From Kiritimatiellia bacterium (GTDB lineage Bacteria > Verrucomicrobiota > Kiritimatiellia > RFP12 > UBA3636): 62,575 nt of DNA. Every line of letters begins with the position of its first letter. Position 1 is the stretch's first letter. The translations under genes were made by a program, and so were the position numbers. Below, piece by piece: positions 18,755 through 28,425 of this stretch. Below the pieces are notes generated by a model. The model was given only the letters and a program-made list of their open reading frames with translations. It was not told the origin of the DNA and searched no databases. Location of the stretch: NCBI GenBank assembly GCA_017481725.1, contig JAFUOX010000104.1, positions 1 through 62,575 of the forward strand, in the 5' to 3' direction.

Positions 18755-20947
18755 ATGGATAAGACACCTGATTTGGGTGATAATGTAAGAGCTTTTACTG
18801 TTAAGTCTCTCATTTTCTCGTTTTTGGCTATCTTATTTGTTGCAGGTCTATCAGCCTTTCATGATATTAGAATGAAGGGCCCGTTAATGATTTGTAACCA
18901 CGTTTCTATCGCAGGCTTTTTGTTCATGTTGATGATTGGCCTTGTGTGGAATGGTTTATGGGCAAGTATAGGAGCTTTGGTTCGCAAATTTTCTAAGAAT
19001 GTAACATTAAAGGGAGGTTTCTTCTCAAATAACAAGCTTGCGTTGAACCGCAAGGAGTTTAGTGTTGTATTCGCTGCAGCATTTGTTTCTTCTTATCCTC
19101 CAACTTCTGGTTTATTCCGTTATTTCCATCGAATGCTACTAATTCCTTGGCGAGAATATACTAGCCGTACAACATGGAAAACATCTGATATCTTTACACA
19201 ATATCTTGATCCAAGGCTATTTCCAGCACCATTCCCATCAAATCCAGGTGCTACAGAAACAGAGGCATATCAGAGAGTTTATGCAAACTTTTTCTCTGGA
19301 ATGTCAAATGGTGTTCATACTGTTCCTTTCTTTGATTTACCATTAGCAGAGTGGGTTGGCCCATTAACCTTCTGGGGCCCACTAATTATTGTTATGTGCT
19401 TGGCAGTAATTGCTATGCAGTTTGTTGTACATCGTCAGTGGGCATACAATGAGCAGCTAAGTTATCCTATTGCACAGGTAATGGATGGCTTTTGTGCAGT
19501 AGATTCAAAGCGTCCAGGCATTCCTTTGATTTTCAAGAATCGTTTATTCTGGTGGGGCTTTGTTCCTTTGTTTACATTGCTTCTTTTGCAATATTTGTCA
19601 ATGTGGTTCCCACAGGATTTTCCTGCTTTAAGTGAGGTATTACCAAACTTCCGCAATTGGTCATTGCCAATCACAAAGAAGATACCAATCTTTGGTAAGC
19701 TTAATATTTATTATTTGAATTGGCAGGTGATTTTCTTCTCAATTGTTGGTATCGCATACTTTGTTAGCTCAGAGGTTAGCTTGACACTTGGTTTTGCTCC
19801 AATTCTAATGGCAATATTCACAGTTTGCTTCTATAATGTAACTGGTGATCAGCTAGATGGAGCTTGGATGAATGCTAGCCGTGCAGGTGGTTATGTTGGC
19901 TTATCAATGATTCTTTTGTTTGCAGGTCGTTTCTATTATCGTGCTGTATTCAGAAGAGCATTTGGCTTTAAGAAGAGCTCAGATGCAACTCAAGGAATAG
20001 GTGTTTCTGGAGATGTTTCTGTTGCTGCAGCACGCCTTTTGATTATTGCTTTCATTTCATTTATAATAATGCTTTGCATCATGGGTGTAAGCTTCATTGT
20101 TGCATTCTTCTTTGGTTTATTGCTAATGATTGTGTTCCTTGTTTCCTCACGTATTGTTTGTGAGACAGGTATTCCTTTCATCCAGGCAGGTTTTGAGCCA
20201 GCATCAATTTTTGTTAAGCTTTTTGGTCCTGCAGCAATTGGTCCAAAGCCAATGACATTTATCCTATGGGCAGGTAATGGTATTCTTTGCCAGGACACAC
20301 GTGAGGCATTGATGCCATATGTTGCAACTGGCTTAAAGGTAGCAGACGATGCTGGTGTAAAGATTAAGAAGATTTTCTGGTTCTTGGTGGTTGTAATTGT
20401 ATTAGCACTTGTAGTTGCATTTGCTAGTGCTCACTTCTCTCTATATAATTATAGTGGTATGGGTGATGGTTGGGCTTCTAAGTATCCACCAGTGCAGTAT
20501 TTTGATGCAGTTGTTAAGCATCTAACAGATATGAAGGCTGCAGGTACATTTGATGCTTCTCTCAATGGTAGCCAGTGGCAGCGTCTAGGTCTAATCCAGC
20601 CAGATGCAACATCCTTGAAGTTCTTCATTTTCGGTATTATTGCAGTAGTAGTTACTTATTGCCTACGCTTCCGCTTTACAAAGTTCCCAATTCACCCACT
20701 ATTGTTTGTTATGTGGGGAACCTATCCAAATCAGATGACATGGTGTTCATTCTTAATTGGATGGTTTGTCAAGATGCTTGTTGTTAGATTTGGTGGTGGT
20801 GGTGTTTACCAGAAGTTCAAGCCTTTCTTTATTGGCTTAATTGCAGCAGAGCTAATGCTTGTTTGCTTGGTAATTATTGTTGACTTCATCAACTACTTTA
20901 TCGTTGGCACACCATCTCGCGTAACCTTCAATGTTCTCCCAGGTTAA
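18755..20947 (+). CDS. OPT-fold membrane protein (DUF6785/DUF6784-like)
   Basis: A 730-residue inner-membrane protein with about 14 hydrophobic segments. The motif NEQLSYPIAQ near residue 236 resembles the RLPFP block of oligopeptide-transporter (OPT) proteins, and the second gene of this type in the cluster has DIERLPFP at the matching place. I recall proteins of this size in PVC genomes labelled DUF6785 and DUF6784; the C-terminal block FRFTKFPIHPL...MWG near residue 633 fits that. A large loop at about residues 125-205 carries many aromatic residues. Transport of peptides or other organic solutes is an inference. AAAGGA precedes the ATG. It is the first gene of the cluster and uses a strongly biased codon set (AAG, GTT, GCA). 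Confidence 0.7.
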   Translation: MDKTPDLGDNVRAFTVKSLIFSFLAILFVAGLSAFHDIRMKGPLMICNHVSIAGFLFMLMIGLVWNGLWASIGALVRKFSKNVTLKGGFFSNNKLALNRKEFSVVFAAAFVSSYPPTSGLFRYFHRMLLIPWREYTSRTTWKTSDIFTQYLDPRLFPAPFPSNPGATETEAYQRVYANFFSGMSNGVHTVPFFDLPLAEWVGPLTFWGPLIIVMCLAVIAMQFVVHRQWAYNEQLSYPIAQVMDGFCAVDSKRPGIPLIFKNRLFWWGFVPLFTLLLLQYLSMWFPQDFPALSEVLPNFRNWSLPITKKIPIFGKLNIYYLNWQVIFFSIVGIAYFVSSEVSLTLGFAPILMAIFTVCFYNVTGDQLDGAWMNASRAGGYVGLSMILLFAGRFYYRAVFRRAFGFKKSSDATQGIGVSGDVSVAAARLLIIAFISFIIMLCIMGVSFIVAFFFGLLLMIVFLVSSRIVCETGIPFIQAGFEPASIFVKLFGPAAIGPKPMTFILWAGNGILCQDTREALMPYVATGLKVADDAGVKIKKIFWFLVVVIVLALVVAFASAHFSLYNYSGMGDGWASKYPPVQYFDAVVKHLTDMKAAGTFDASLNGSQWQRLGLIQPDATSLKFFIFGIIAVVVTYCLRFRFTKFPIHPLLFVMWGTYPNQMTWCSFLIGWFVKMLVVRFGGGGVYQKFKPFFIGLIAAELMLVCLVIIVDFINYFIVGTPSRVTFNVLPG

Positions 20948-21017
20948 TGTGAATATAGGGTAGTAGAGATAAAAAGATTTTAACTTTGTTTACCATAAAT
21001 ATTAGGAAAAGGGTTTT

Positions 21018-22508
21018 ATGAGCAAATACAGAGAAATTGATGTAAAGAAGCAGCGTAACATGACGTGGGGTGAGACCTTTCACCTCTGCATTAGAGGTGT
21101 TAAGCATCGTTTGCTTCGTTCAGTACTAACATTGGCTGTAGTGGTTCTTGCTGTGGCATTCTTTATGTATCTATTGTCAGAGAGTATGATCGTTCAGACA
21201 ACTGGTAAGGGTGTAGCTGGAGAGATTGAGGATAATCGTGTAGGTCAGGTTACCTTTACACGTATGCTTGAGCCAGCTACAGAGCTTGTCACTGTTCGCC
21301 GTTTGGCACATGCTTATGCAATATCTGATGAGGCTGCACTAGCAGAATTTGCATCAGTTACAGGCAATGAGCTAGAGACAGTGAAGGCACTTGCTGCAAA
21401 GGCATACGATGAACGTACATATTTGAATTGGTTTGATAATATTCCAAGCGGTCGTAGACTTGTGCTTGTTCATAAGAATTTAGGAAGAGATGCAATTGAG
21501 TTTGCTCTAAGTGATAGGGAGCGCTTCTTTGAGGATCTTGCTCCTATGATTGACCTACGTGTTCCAGGTAAGAAGGAAGGTTTAGCAGTTTTCTTTGATG
21601 GTTATGAAGAATATCGCAAAGAGCTTGCTGCATTCAATAGTGAATGGAATAAAAAGATCGTAATTGCACAGCAAAAGATGGCAGCTGCAAAGGGTGACTT
21701 TATAGGTTCTGAGGAGCAATGGATTATTAAAGCAACTGAGGAGCAACGCATAGCTGTTCAAAAGGATTTTGCTGCTGTTGGATTTGATTTTACTGAGGCA
21801 GATATGCAGGTTATGTACAAGCAATTTGCTGAGGCAGATTTGTATGAGCGTATGTTTATCGAATTATCTAAGCAGGATTTACGTGATGAGTGGGCTCGTG
21901 AATTTCGTGAATCACAGCGTTCTTCTGCAGAAGATAAGTTTAAGCAATTTGCAGATGAGCGTGCAGTAAAGATGATGACAGCACGTGGCTTTACAAAGGA
22001 AGAGCTAGTTCAGATTGCTGCTCGAACAGAAAAGCTTGGCCAGCTTACAATGCTTGAACGTAAGCTTTCCAGTGTTGTTTCTCTTGATGATGCAGAGACT
22101 GGCTTGAGCGGACGCCAGATTTTCCTACTATCAATTTCATTTGTCGTTTGTATGGTAGGTATCACAAATGCAATGCTTATGTCAATTACAGAGCGCTTTA
22201 GAGAGATTGCTACTATGAAGTGCTTAGGAGCTACAGACCGCTATATTCTTCTTCAGTTTATGATGGAGGCTGGTTTGCAGGGCTTCTTTGGTGGAATTCT
22301 TGGTGTTGTAATTGGTTTTGTAATTTCAGTTTTACGTGGCAGTATTTCTTATGGTAGCTATATGTGGACCTATTGGTCAACCTCTGGAATGCTACTTTGT
22401 GCACTTGCATCTCTATTTGCAGGTGTTGCACTTGCCATCCTAGCATCTGTACAACCATCCTGGTCTGCCTCTCGTATGGCACCTATGGAAGCAATGAGGG
22501 TTGAATAA
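21018..22508 (+). CDS. FtsX/MacB-type ABC permease
   Basis: A 496-residue membrane subunit of the type VII ABC class (MacB, LolC/E, FtsX), which moves periplasmic partners rather than pumping through its own pore. There is one membrane segment near residues 34-54, a periplasmic domain of about 310 residues (charged and helical), then three membrane segments in the C-terminal part. After the second segment it has ITERFREIATMKCLGA, the cytoplasmic coupling helix typical of the family. The stop TAA is two bases before the ATPase gene. AGGAAAAGG precedes the ATG. The presence of a second FtsX-type permease downstream suggests a heterodimer like LolC/LolE. Confidence 0.85.
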   Translation: MSKYREIDVKKQRNMTWGETFHLCIRGVKHRLLRSVLTLAVVVLAVAFFMYLLSESMIVQTTGKGVAGEIEDNRVGQVTFTRMLEPATELVTVRRLAHAYAISDEAALAEFASVTGNELETVKALAAKAYDERTYLNWFDNIPSGRRLVLVHKNLGRDAIEFALSDRERFFEDLAPMIDLRVPGKKEGLAVFFDGYEEYRKELAAFNSEWNKKIVIAQQKMAAAKGDFIGSEEQWIIKATEEQRIAVQKDFAAVGFDFTEADMQVMYKQFAEADLYERMFIELSKQDLRDEWAREFRESQRSSAEDKFKQFADERAVKMMTARGFTKEELVQIAARTEKLGQLTMLERKLSSVVSLDDAETGLSGRQIFLLSISFVVCMVGITNAMLMSITERFREIATMKCLGATDRYILLQFMMEAGLQGFFGGILGVVIGFVISVLRGSISYGSYMWTYWSTSGMLLCALASLFAGVALAILASVQPSWSASRMAPMEAMRVE

Positions 22509-22510
22509 CC

Positions 22511-23281
22511 ATGACAACATTTAATGTAGAAGAATATGCAAAGAACCGCGAGGTTCTAGTATCTGTGCATGGAATACATCGCGTATTTATGCGTGGTGAT
22601 GAAGAGGTTCATGCACTCAACGGCATCTCACTAGATATTTATCGTGGTGAATATATATGTGTGATGGGGCCTTCTGGATCTGGTAAATCAACCTTCTTTA
22701 ACATGGTAGGTGGCTTGGATTCTCCAACCTCAGGTCGTGTATTTATCGATGGTGTGGATATGGCACAGCTAAATGCAGATGAGCTTGCATTCCTACGTTG
22801 CCGTAAGATTGGTTATGTTTTCCAAACCTTTAACTTGAATACAGTTATGACGGCATTGGAAAATGTAACTCTTCCAATGATTTTTGCTGGTGTTCATGCT
22901 GATGAGGCTCGTGCTCGCGGTATGGCTCTATTGGAAAAGGTTGGATTAGGTGAGCGCTGGAATCACCGCCCTAAAGAGATGTCTGGTGGTCAGATGCAGC
23001 GTGTTGCTATTGCTCGCTCTTTGGCAAACAATCCATCAATTTTGCTTTGCGATGAGCCAACAGGTAACCTTGACCTTAAGACAGGCGTGGAAATTCATCA
23101 GCTTCTATGTGATTTAAATAAGAAGGATGGCGTAACCGTTATTTGCGCTACACATGACCACAATATGCTATCGGTTTGTGACCGCATGGTTTGGATTTCT
23201 GATGGTCAAATTGAACGTATGGCAGATAGAGCTAACGTTACAATTGAAAAGGCTAGCTTAGGAACAGAGGATTATGAGTAA
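22511..23281 (+). CDS. LolD/MacB-type ABC ATPase (first copy)
   Basis: The 256-residue cytoplasmic ATPase has Walker A GPSGSGKS (residues 53-60), a Q-loop in YVFQTFNL, the ABC signature MSGGQMQRVA (from about 157), Walker B with LLCDEPTGNLD (about 177-187) and the switch His in ATHDH. These sequences place it with the LolD/MacB/FtsE group. It begins two bases after the FtsX-type permease gene and its stop overlaps the next gene by eight nt, which points to coupled translation of the ATPase with both permeases. A 20-residue N-terminal extension precedes the core. Confidence 0.93.
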   Translation: MTTFNVEEYAKNREVLVSVHGIHRVFMRGDEEVHALNGISLDIYRGEYICVMGPSGSGKSTFFNMVGGLDSPTSGRVFIDGVDMAQLNADELAFLRCRKIGYVFQTFNLNTVMTALENVTLPMIFAGVHADEARARGMALLEKVGLGERWNHRPKEMSGGQMQRVAIARSLANNPSILLCDEPTGNLDLKTGVEIHQLLCDLNKKDGVTVICATHDHNMLSVCDRMVWISDGQIERMADRANVTIEKASLGTEDYE

Positions 23282-26200
23282 TATGATTTACAAAATGACA
23301 AATATGAAGGCAACAATAACAGCGATTGTAGCAGGCTTTGCTTTTGCTGCAGCTGCTCAAGAGGTTGCAAATGTGCAGGCTTCTGCTCCTGTAGCACCAA
23401 CAGTTGCTCCTGTTGTGGAAGATTCAGTATATAATCGCATTTATGCTGAAATGACAAAGCACACAAGCCGTATTGCAGGAAGTGAAGCACTAGATAGTTC
23501 TTTTGCTGTTCTTGAGAAGGAGCTTAAGGCTGCTGGTCTTGAGCCAAAATATCAGACATTTGATACTCTTGTTCAAAAGACAGAGAAATGCTCTTTAACA
23601 TATAATGGAGAGCCAGTTCCTGGTATTTTGATGGTGGATAACGGCCCAGCTCCATTTGTGTTGGATAAGCCAATTGATGCTCCTCTAGTATATGTAAAGA
23701 GTGGATCAATTGAGGATTTGGATGGTGTTAATGTTGATGGTGCTATTGCTGTTGTTGATGCAACTCTTCCAACGGTTCGCTTGTCAGATACATTTATGCG
23801 TGGTGCAAAGGCTGTTATTTTAGTTGGTGATGAATCACTAAATCAATGGCAGCTATTAAAATGTAGCTTTGAGACAATTACACTTGTTCCTCGTTTGTAC
23901 ATTGATAGAAAAGCAGCTTCAGCAGCAGGTCTTTTAGAGGCTGATGGTAGCAAGAATGCAATAATCGATGCAAAGGCAGTTCTTGTTGATACAAAGGCAA
24001 AGAATCTATGGGTTGAGCTTCCTTCAAAGGAAAATTGGACTGTTGGTCTAAATCTACCTCAAACAGTAGTGCTTTCTGCACGTATGGATACCTATGGATT
24101 TACACCAGATTTTTCACCAGATAATCGTTATGCAGCAAATGCAGCACTTCTTGCAGATGTTGTTTGTGAGCTAGCAAAGAATGGTCCATACAATCGTAAG
24201 ATTATTGCAGTATTCTATGGCTCTCACTATGCAGGACAAGAGGGTGCCCGCTTCTTCTACCATGCAGTTGATATGGCAAAGAATCTAGCTGATGGAAGTG
24301 AAAATAATCTTCTACAGCGTAAGATTAATTATGCTGCAGAAATGAAGTATAATGATGAGCTAATAAATACAATTGCAGCAGGAAATATCATTTTACAGCG
24401 TACACCTGTAGCAACAGATTTGCAGCTTCGCTTAAGAGATGCTATTATTGGTATTGTTGGTGAGCAACGCTCTATGCTTGCAGGTGCAAGCCTTGAGCTT
24501 AAGCGTTTACGTGATGAAGATCCAGAGGGCAATGCAGCACGCATCGCAGAGCTAGAAAATTTGGAGATTACATGTAAGGCAAAGCGTGCAATGTGGAATG
24601 AGCTTCGCCGTCAGCTAAACCGCCATGAGTTTACTGATGCAGAACCTCTAACTGAGGCATATAATGAGCTTGTTCGTTTGGGTCTAAATAAAACAGACTC
24701 AGCCATTGAAGAGTTTGGCGTAGTTTATAATGAACTAATTGGACAGATTGATAATCGTCTAAAGCTACGTAAGATTGAGCTAGAAAATCATATTAAGAAC
24801 AATCTTACCTGGATTGATTTAAGCAATGAGTTTATTTATGAGGATGCAAAGGGTCAGAAAGGAACTCATGCTATTGTTGGTCACTTTGATTTTGACTTTG
24901 CTTCTGCTTCTGAGCCATGGGTTTTCTCAGTTATTAACGCATCTGGCTTGTATCATTTTGAAAGCATAGATATTGGTATGTATCTACGTCATCTAGGTGT
25001 TCTAAATCATATTTATTATGGTAGCGAACTAAGAAACGATGATGGCTCTCTTAAGGAGAAAATACCTGGTTTATCTGAGGGCAAGGATTGGGCAGCAAAG
25101 CTTTATAAACCAGCAGTTGCAAATCCAACCTTTAAACCATTCTCTTTGAGTGTTCCTAATCAGCGTGTTGCTCCATCAGCAGTAGCAACAGGTGTTGGCA
25201 CACCGGGCTTCCAGCTAATGACTGTAGGTGATTCTCTTGCTCACGATGCTCTACCTTTCGCTGATTCTTATGATTTGTCTGACCTAAAGGATCAGATGGT
25301 TTGCCTATGCACAGAATTTGCAAATACAGAGCGTCTTTCAATCAGTGCTCCATTTAAGGGCGAAAAGATGGAGAGTCGCTTCCTCTATGCTGCAAAGGAT
25401 GAAAAGAGCTGGACTGGCGTAAACTTTATTGACTATGCTCGTGGTTCTACAGATCCAGATGGAGTTCCAGAGAATGCAATTCTACAATTTACAGGTATTG
25501 AGCAAACAGATCCACAGGTAGGTATTAGCAAGCTAGCTCGTACACGTATCTTGCACAATGGCTTTGTTTATATGCCAATGGTTTCTCAATCAACAGCTAT
25601 CTCTAGCTGGCGTGCTTCATCAATTGGTATTGGATATAACAAGGATACAGGAGCATTTGAGCGTATTTCTGTTGAGGGTGAGTCTGCTGGTATCATCAAC
25701 ACACCTATTCACTTGTTCTATGCTTATGGTGGTCTAACCTTTAATAATGGTTATGCACCAGACCCAGTTGGTGGTGCAATGTATGAGGCACAAACATTGA
25801 TTGCTTCTAAGGATGCAAAGCATAAGACATCAGCTAATTATGGTGTTGGTCAGCTAAAGAAAAATGAATTTTTTGCTGATCGCTCAGATAAAATTAAGCG
25901 CATCGGTTCAAATGGCGATATGGTGCTTGGATCTGTCGCTTTGACAAATGATTCTGTTTCAGCCACTGAGCGCATGAAGGCAGCAATGGGCGAGGGTATC
26001 TCTATGGATCAAAAGGAGATGCTAAACTTCGATGGTATCGCTCAGGGAGCAAATGACGCTTTTGTTTTAAATGAGGCTCGTCTTGATACTCTACGTAAGA
26101 GAAATATTATTCGTGATGACCTAGAAAAGCTTCATGCTGATGCAAAGGATCATCTAGATGAGGCAAGAGCTTCTTCTGATGCAAAGATGTGGTCAAAGGC

Positions 26201-28397
26201 TCGTGCTCATCAGGTTTTTGCAACCTGCATTGAGAGCCGTGTTTATAATCCATTGCGTTCAGTAACAGAGGATCTTGTACAAGCAGTTGTATTGCTACTT
26301 CTATTAAATATTCCATTTGCATTTGCTATGGAGCGTTTGATTTGTGGCTTTACATCAATTTATAAGCAGCTACTTGGCTTCTGCTTGTTCTTTATCATTA
26401 CCTTCGGTATTCTATTCTTTACGCATCCAGCATTTGCATTGGCTTCTGCTCCAACTATTATCTTCCTTGCATTCGTTATCATCCTTCTATCTGTTATTAC
26501 AACAGCAATTATGATGGGTAAAATAAAGCAAGAGATTAAAGCAATGCAGGGCTTGTCTTCTACTGTTCATGGTATGGAGAGCGAGAATTCAACAACGCTT
26601 TCTGCAATTCTAATTGGTATTGCAGGTATGCGTAACCGTCCTCTAAAGACCTTTTTAACATGTACAACAGTTGTTCTACTAACCTTCACAATTCTAGTAT
26701 TTGCTTCCTTTACATCTCAGCAGGGTGTTGTAGAAAGCTATCTAGGTCGTGGTCAGGGAGAAAACCGCATTGAGCTACATCGCTTGTCATTACTTGGAAT
26801 TGACCGCACACTAATTGAGTCTATTGATGCAATTAAGGGTGAGGATTTCCACATATTCTGTCGTGGCGGTGTGTTCCCTAACCCAACAAAGGCAACAGAT
26901 GTTGGTATTGCACCTCTTGCTCCAGAGCGTATGATTTATGCTCCACGCACAGAAAAGATTGCAAGCATCAATGCAATTATGGGCTTTGATAAGGGTGAGT
27001 TTGAGCACTCAAAGGCTTTGGCTGAGGTTTGTCCAAAATTTGCTACAGTAAGTGGAACTGCATTCTCACCAATTTATCTTCCTGAGTCTTTAGTTAAGGA
27101 GCTTGATATTGTTGAGGGTGATGAAATTCGCATCAATGGTATTTCATTCACATTTACTGGCACCTTCGAGACCATGAAGCTTCAGAATATTTCAACTCTT
27201 GATAGCCAGAAAATATTGCTTCCAGACTTCCAGTCAACAATTAAGAATGCTGGTGGTACAGGCTCTGGTGTAAGCTCAGTTGAATCTCTTGAGCAGATGC
27301 AGGTCGGCACCTTTGAATGGTTCAATGCTGAGTCAGTTGCTTTAGCAAATATTGATGATTTGAATGCATTATTTGGCTTTAATAACTATGTTAACTTTAT
27401 GGTATTATATCCACGTAGTGATTCAATTGATATTGAGGCAGAGGCACGTGCTCTTGCTCCTGTATTTACAGGTACAGTTCATGTTAAGAGCTCAGAGGGT
27501 GTCCGTTATATGTTCTTCACACAGGCAGTTGAGGGATCTGGTTTCAGTGATGTTATCATTCCTCTATTGTTAGGTGGTTTGATTATCTTCAGCTCACTTA
27601 TGGGTTCAATTGTTGACCGTGAGCGAGAAATCTTTACATATTCAGCACTTGGACTTTCTCCTCCTAATGTTGGTGCATTGTTCTTTGCAGAATCTGCAGT
27701 TTATTCAGTAATCGGTGGTATGGGTGGTTATCTACTATCACAGATTGTGGCAAAGGTATTCACAATTCTTGGTCGTATGGGTCTAATGACACCACCTGAG
27801 ATGAACTTCTCATCTTTAACCTCTGTTTGCACAATTCTAATTGTAATGGCGGTGGTAATGCTTTCAACAATATTCCCTGCATTACGTGCAAGTAAGTCTG
27901 CTAACCCAGGTGTTGCTCGTAAGTGGAGCATGCCATCCCCTGAGGGCGATTTATTGAAGTTCGTATTCCCATTCACAGTTTCTGAGGTAGATTTCTCAGG
28001 TATTCTATCATTTATTCGTGAGCACTTTAATAATCATAGTGATGCTACACTTGGTGCGTTCGCAGCCCGCAATGTTAAGCTCTTTAAGATTCCTGGAGCA
28101 AAGGGTGGTAAGGATGCTCTTGGTATTGAGGCAGATGTCTCTTTGGCACCATTTGACTTAGGTATCTTCCAGAAGTTTAGAATGTATTCTTCTGAATTTG
28201 AAATCAAGGGTATTGATGAGGTTGTAGTAGAAATTACACGTCAGGGTGGTACACCTAATGCTTGGATGCGTAGCAATCGTGGCTTCGCAGATGAGCTACG
28301 TAAGCAATTCCTACTATGGCGTTCTCTTCCTATTGAGACAATTGAGCATTATCGTGCTCAAACAGAGGCAACATTGGAAGGCAAGGATGCCGAATAA
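23274..28397 (+). CDS. M28-like pseudopeptidase fused to an FtsX-type permease
   Basis: A 1707-residue fusion. Residues 1-30 form a signal peptide or anchor, with possible internal starts at 23283, 23295 and 23304. An M28-like fold with an inserted PA-like part covers about 50-345. The zinc site is degraded: where M28 has HxD the protein has SARMD (Arg270), SPDNRYAAN replaces DNASG, and FYGSHYAGQEG lacks the catalytic EE. A coiled-coil-rich stretch follows (about 380-510), then a second large extracytoplasmic region to about 990. Four membrane segments cluster at about 1000-1085, followed by an FtsX core: one segment near 1115, an extracytoplasmic domain, and three segments at about 1420-1545 with IVDREREIFTYSALGL as coupling helix. 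About 155 cytoplasmic residues end the protein. It overlaps the ATPase gene by eight nt. Confidence 0.75.
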   Translation: MSNMIYKMTNMKATITAIVAGFAFAAAAQEVANVQASAPVAPTVAPVVEDSVYNRIYAEMTKHTSRIAGSEALDSSFAVLEKELKAAGLEPKYQTFDTLVQKTEKCSLTYNGEPVPGILMVDNGPAPFVLDKPIDAPLVYVKSGSIEDLDGVNVDGAIAVVDATLPTVRLSDTFMRGAKAVILVGDESLNQWQLLKCSFETITLVPRLYIDRKAASAAGLLEADGSKNAIIDAKAVLVDTKAKNLWVELPSKENWTVGLNLPQTVVLSARMDTYGFTPDFSPDNRYAANAALLADVVCELAKNGPYNRKIIAVFYGSHYAGQEGARFFYHAVDMAKNLADGSENNLLQRKINYAAEMKYNDELINTIAAGNIILQRTPVATDLQLRLRDAIIGIVGEQRSMLAGASLELKRLRDEDPEGNAARIAELENLEITCKAKRAMWNELRRQLNRHEFTDAEPLTEAYNELVRLGLNKTDSAIEEFGVVYNELIGQIDNRLKLRKIELENHIKNNLTWIDLSNEFIYEDAKGQKGTHAIVGHFDFDFASASEPWVFSVINASGLYHFESIDIGMYLRHLGVLNHIYYGSELRNDDGSLKEKIPGLSEGKDWAAKLYKPAVANPTFKPFSLSVPNQRVAPSAVATGVGTPGFQLMTVGDSLAHDALPFADSYDLSDLKDQMVCLCTEFANTERLSISAPFKGEKMESRFLYAAKDEKSWTGVNFIDYARGSTDPDGVPENAILQFTGIEQTDPQVGISKLARTRILHNGFVYMPMVSQSTAISSWRASSIGIGYNKDTGAFERISVEGESAGIINTPIHLFYAYGGLTFNNGYAPDPVGGAMYEAQTLIASKDAKHKTSANYGVGQLKKNEFFADRSDKIKRIGSNGDMVLGSVALTNDSVSATERMKAAMGEGISMDQKEMLNFDGIAQGANDAFVLNEARLDTLRKRNIIRDDLEKLHADAKDHLDEARASSDAKMWSKARAHQVFATCIESRVYNPLRSVTEDLVQAVVLLLLLNIPFAFAMERLICGFTSIYKQLLGFCLFFIITFGILFFTHPAFALASAPTIIFLAFVIILLSVITTAIMMGKIKQEIKAMQGLSSTVHGMESENSTTLSAILIGIAGMRNRPLKTFLTCTTVVLLTFTILVFASFTSQQGVVESYLGRGQGENRIELHRLSLLGIDRTLIESIDAIKGEDFHIFCRGGVFPNPTKATDVGIAPLAPERMIYAPRTEKIASINAIMGFDKGEFEHSKALAEVCPKFATVSGTAFSPIYLPESLVKELDIVEGDEIRINGISFTFTGTFETMKLQNISTLDSQKILLPDFQSTIKNAGGTGSGVSSVESLEQMQVGTFEWFNAESVALANIDDLNALFGFNNYVNFMVLYPRSDSIDIEAEARALAPVFTGTVHVKSSEGVRYMFFTQAVEGSGFSDVIIPLLLGGLIIFSSLMGSIVDREREIFTYSALGLSPPNVGALFFAESAVYSVIGGMGGYLLSQIVAKVFTILGRMGLMTPPEMNFSSLTSVCTILIVMAVVMLSTIFPALRASKSANPGVARKWSMPSPEGDLLKFVFPFTVSEVDFSGILSFIREHFNNHSDATLGAFAARNVKLFKIPGAKGGKDALGIEADVSLAPFDLGIFQKFRMYSSEFEIKGIDEVVVEITRQGGTPNAWMRSNRGFADELRKQFLLWRSLPIETIEHYRAQTEATLEGKDAE

Positions 28398-28425
28398 GAT
28401 TTAAAGCAAGAGCGAGACATAGAAA

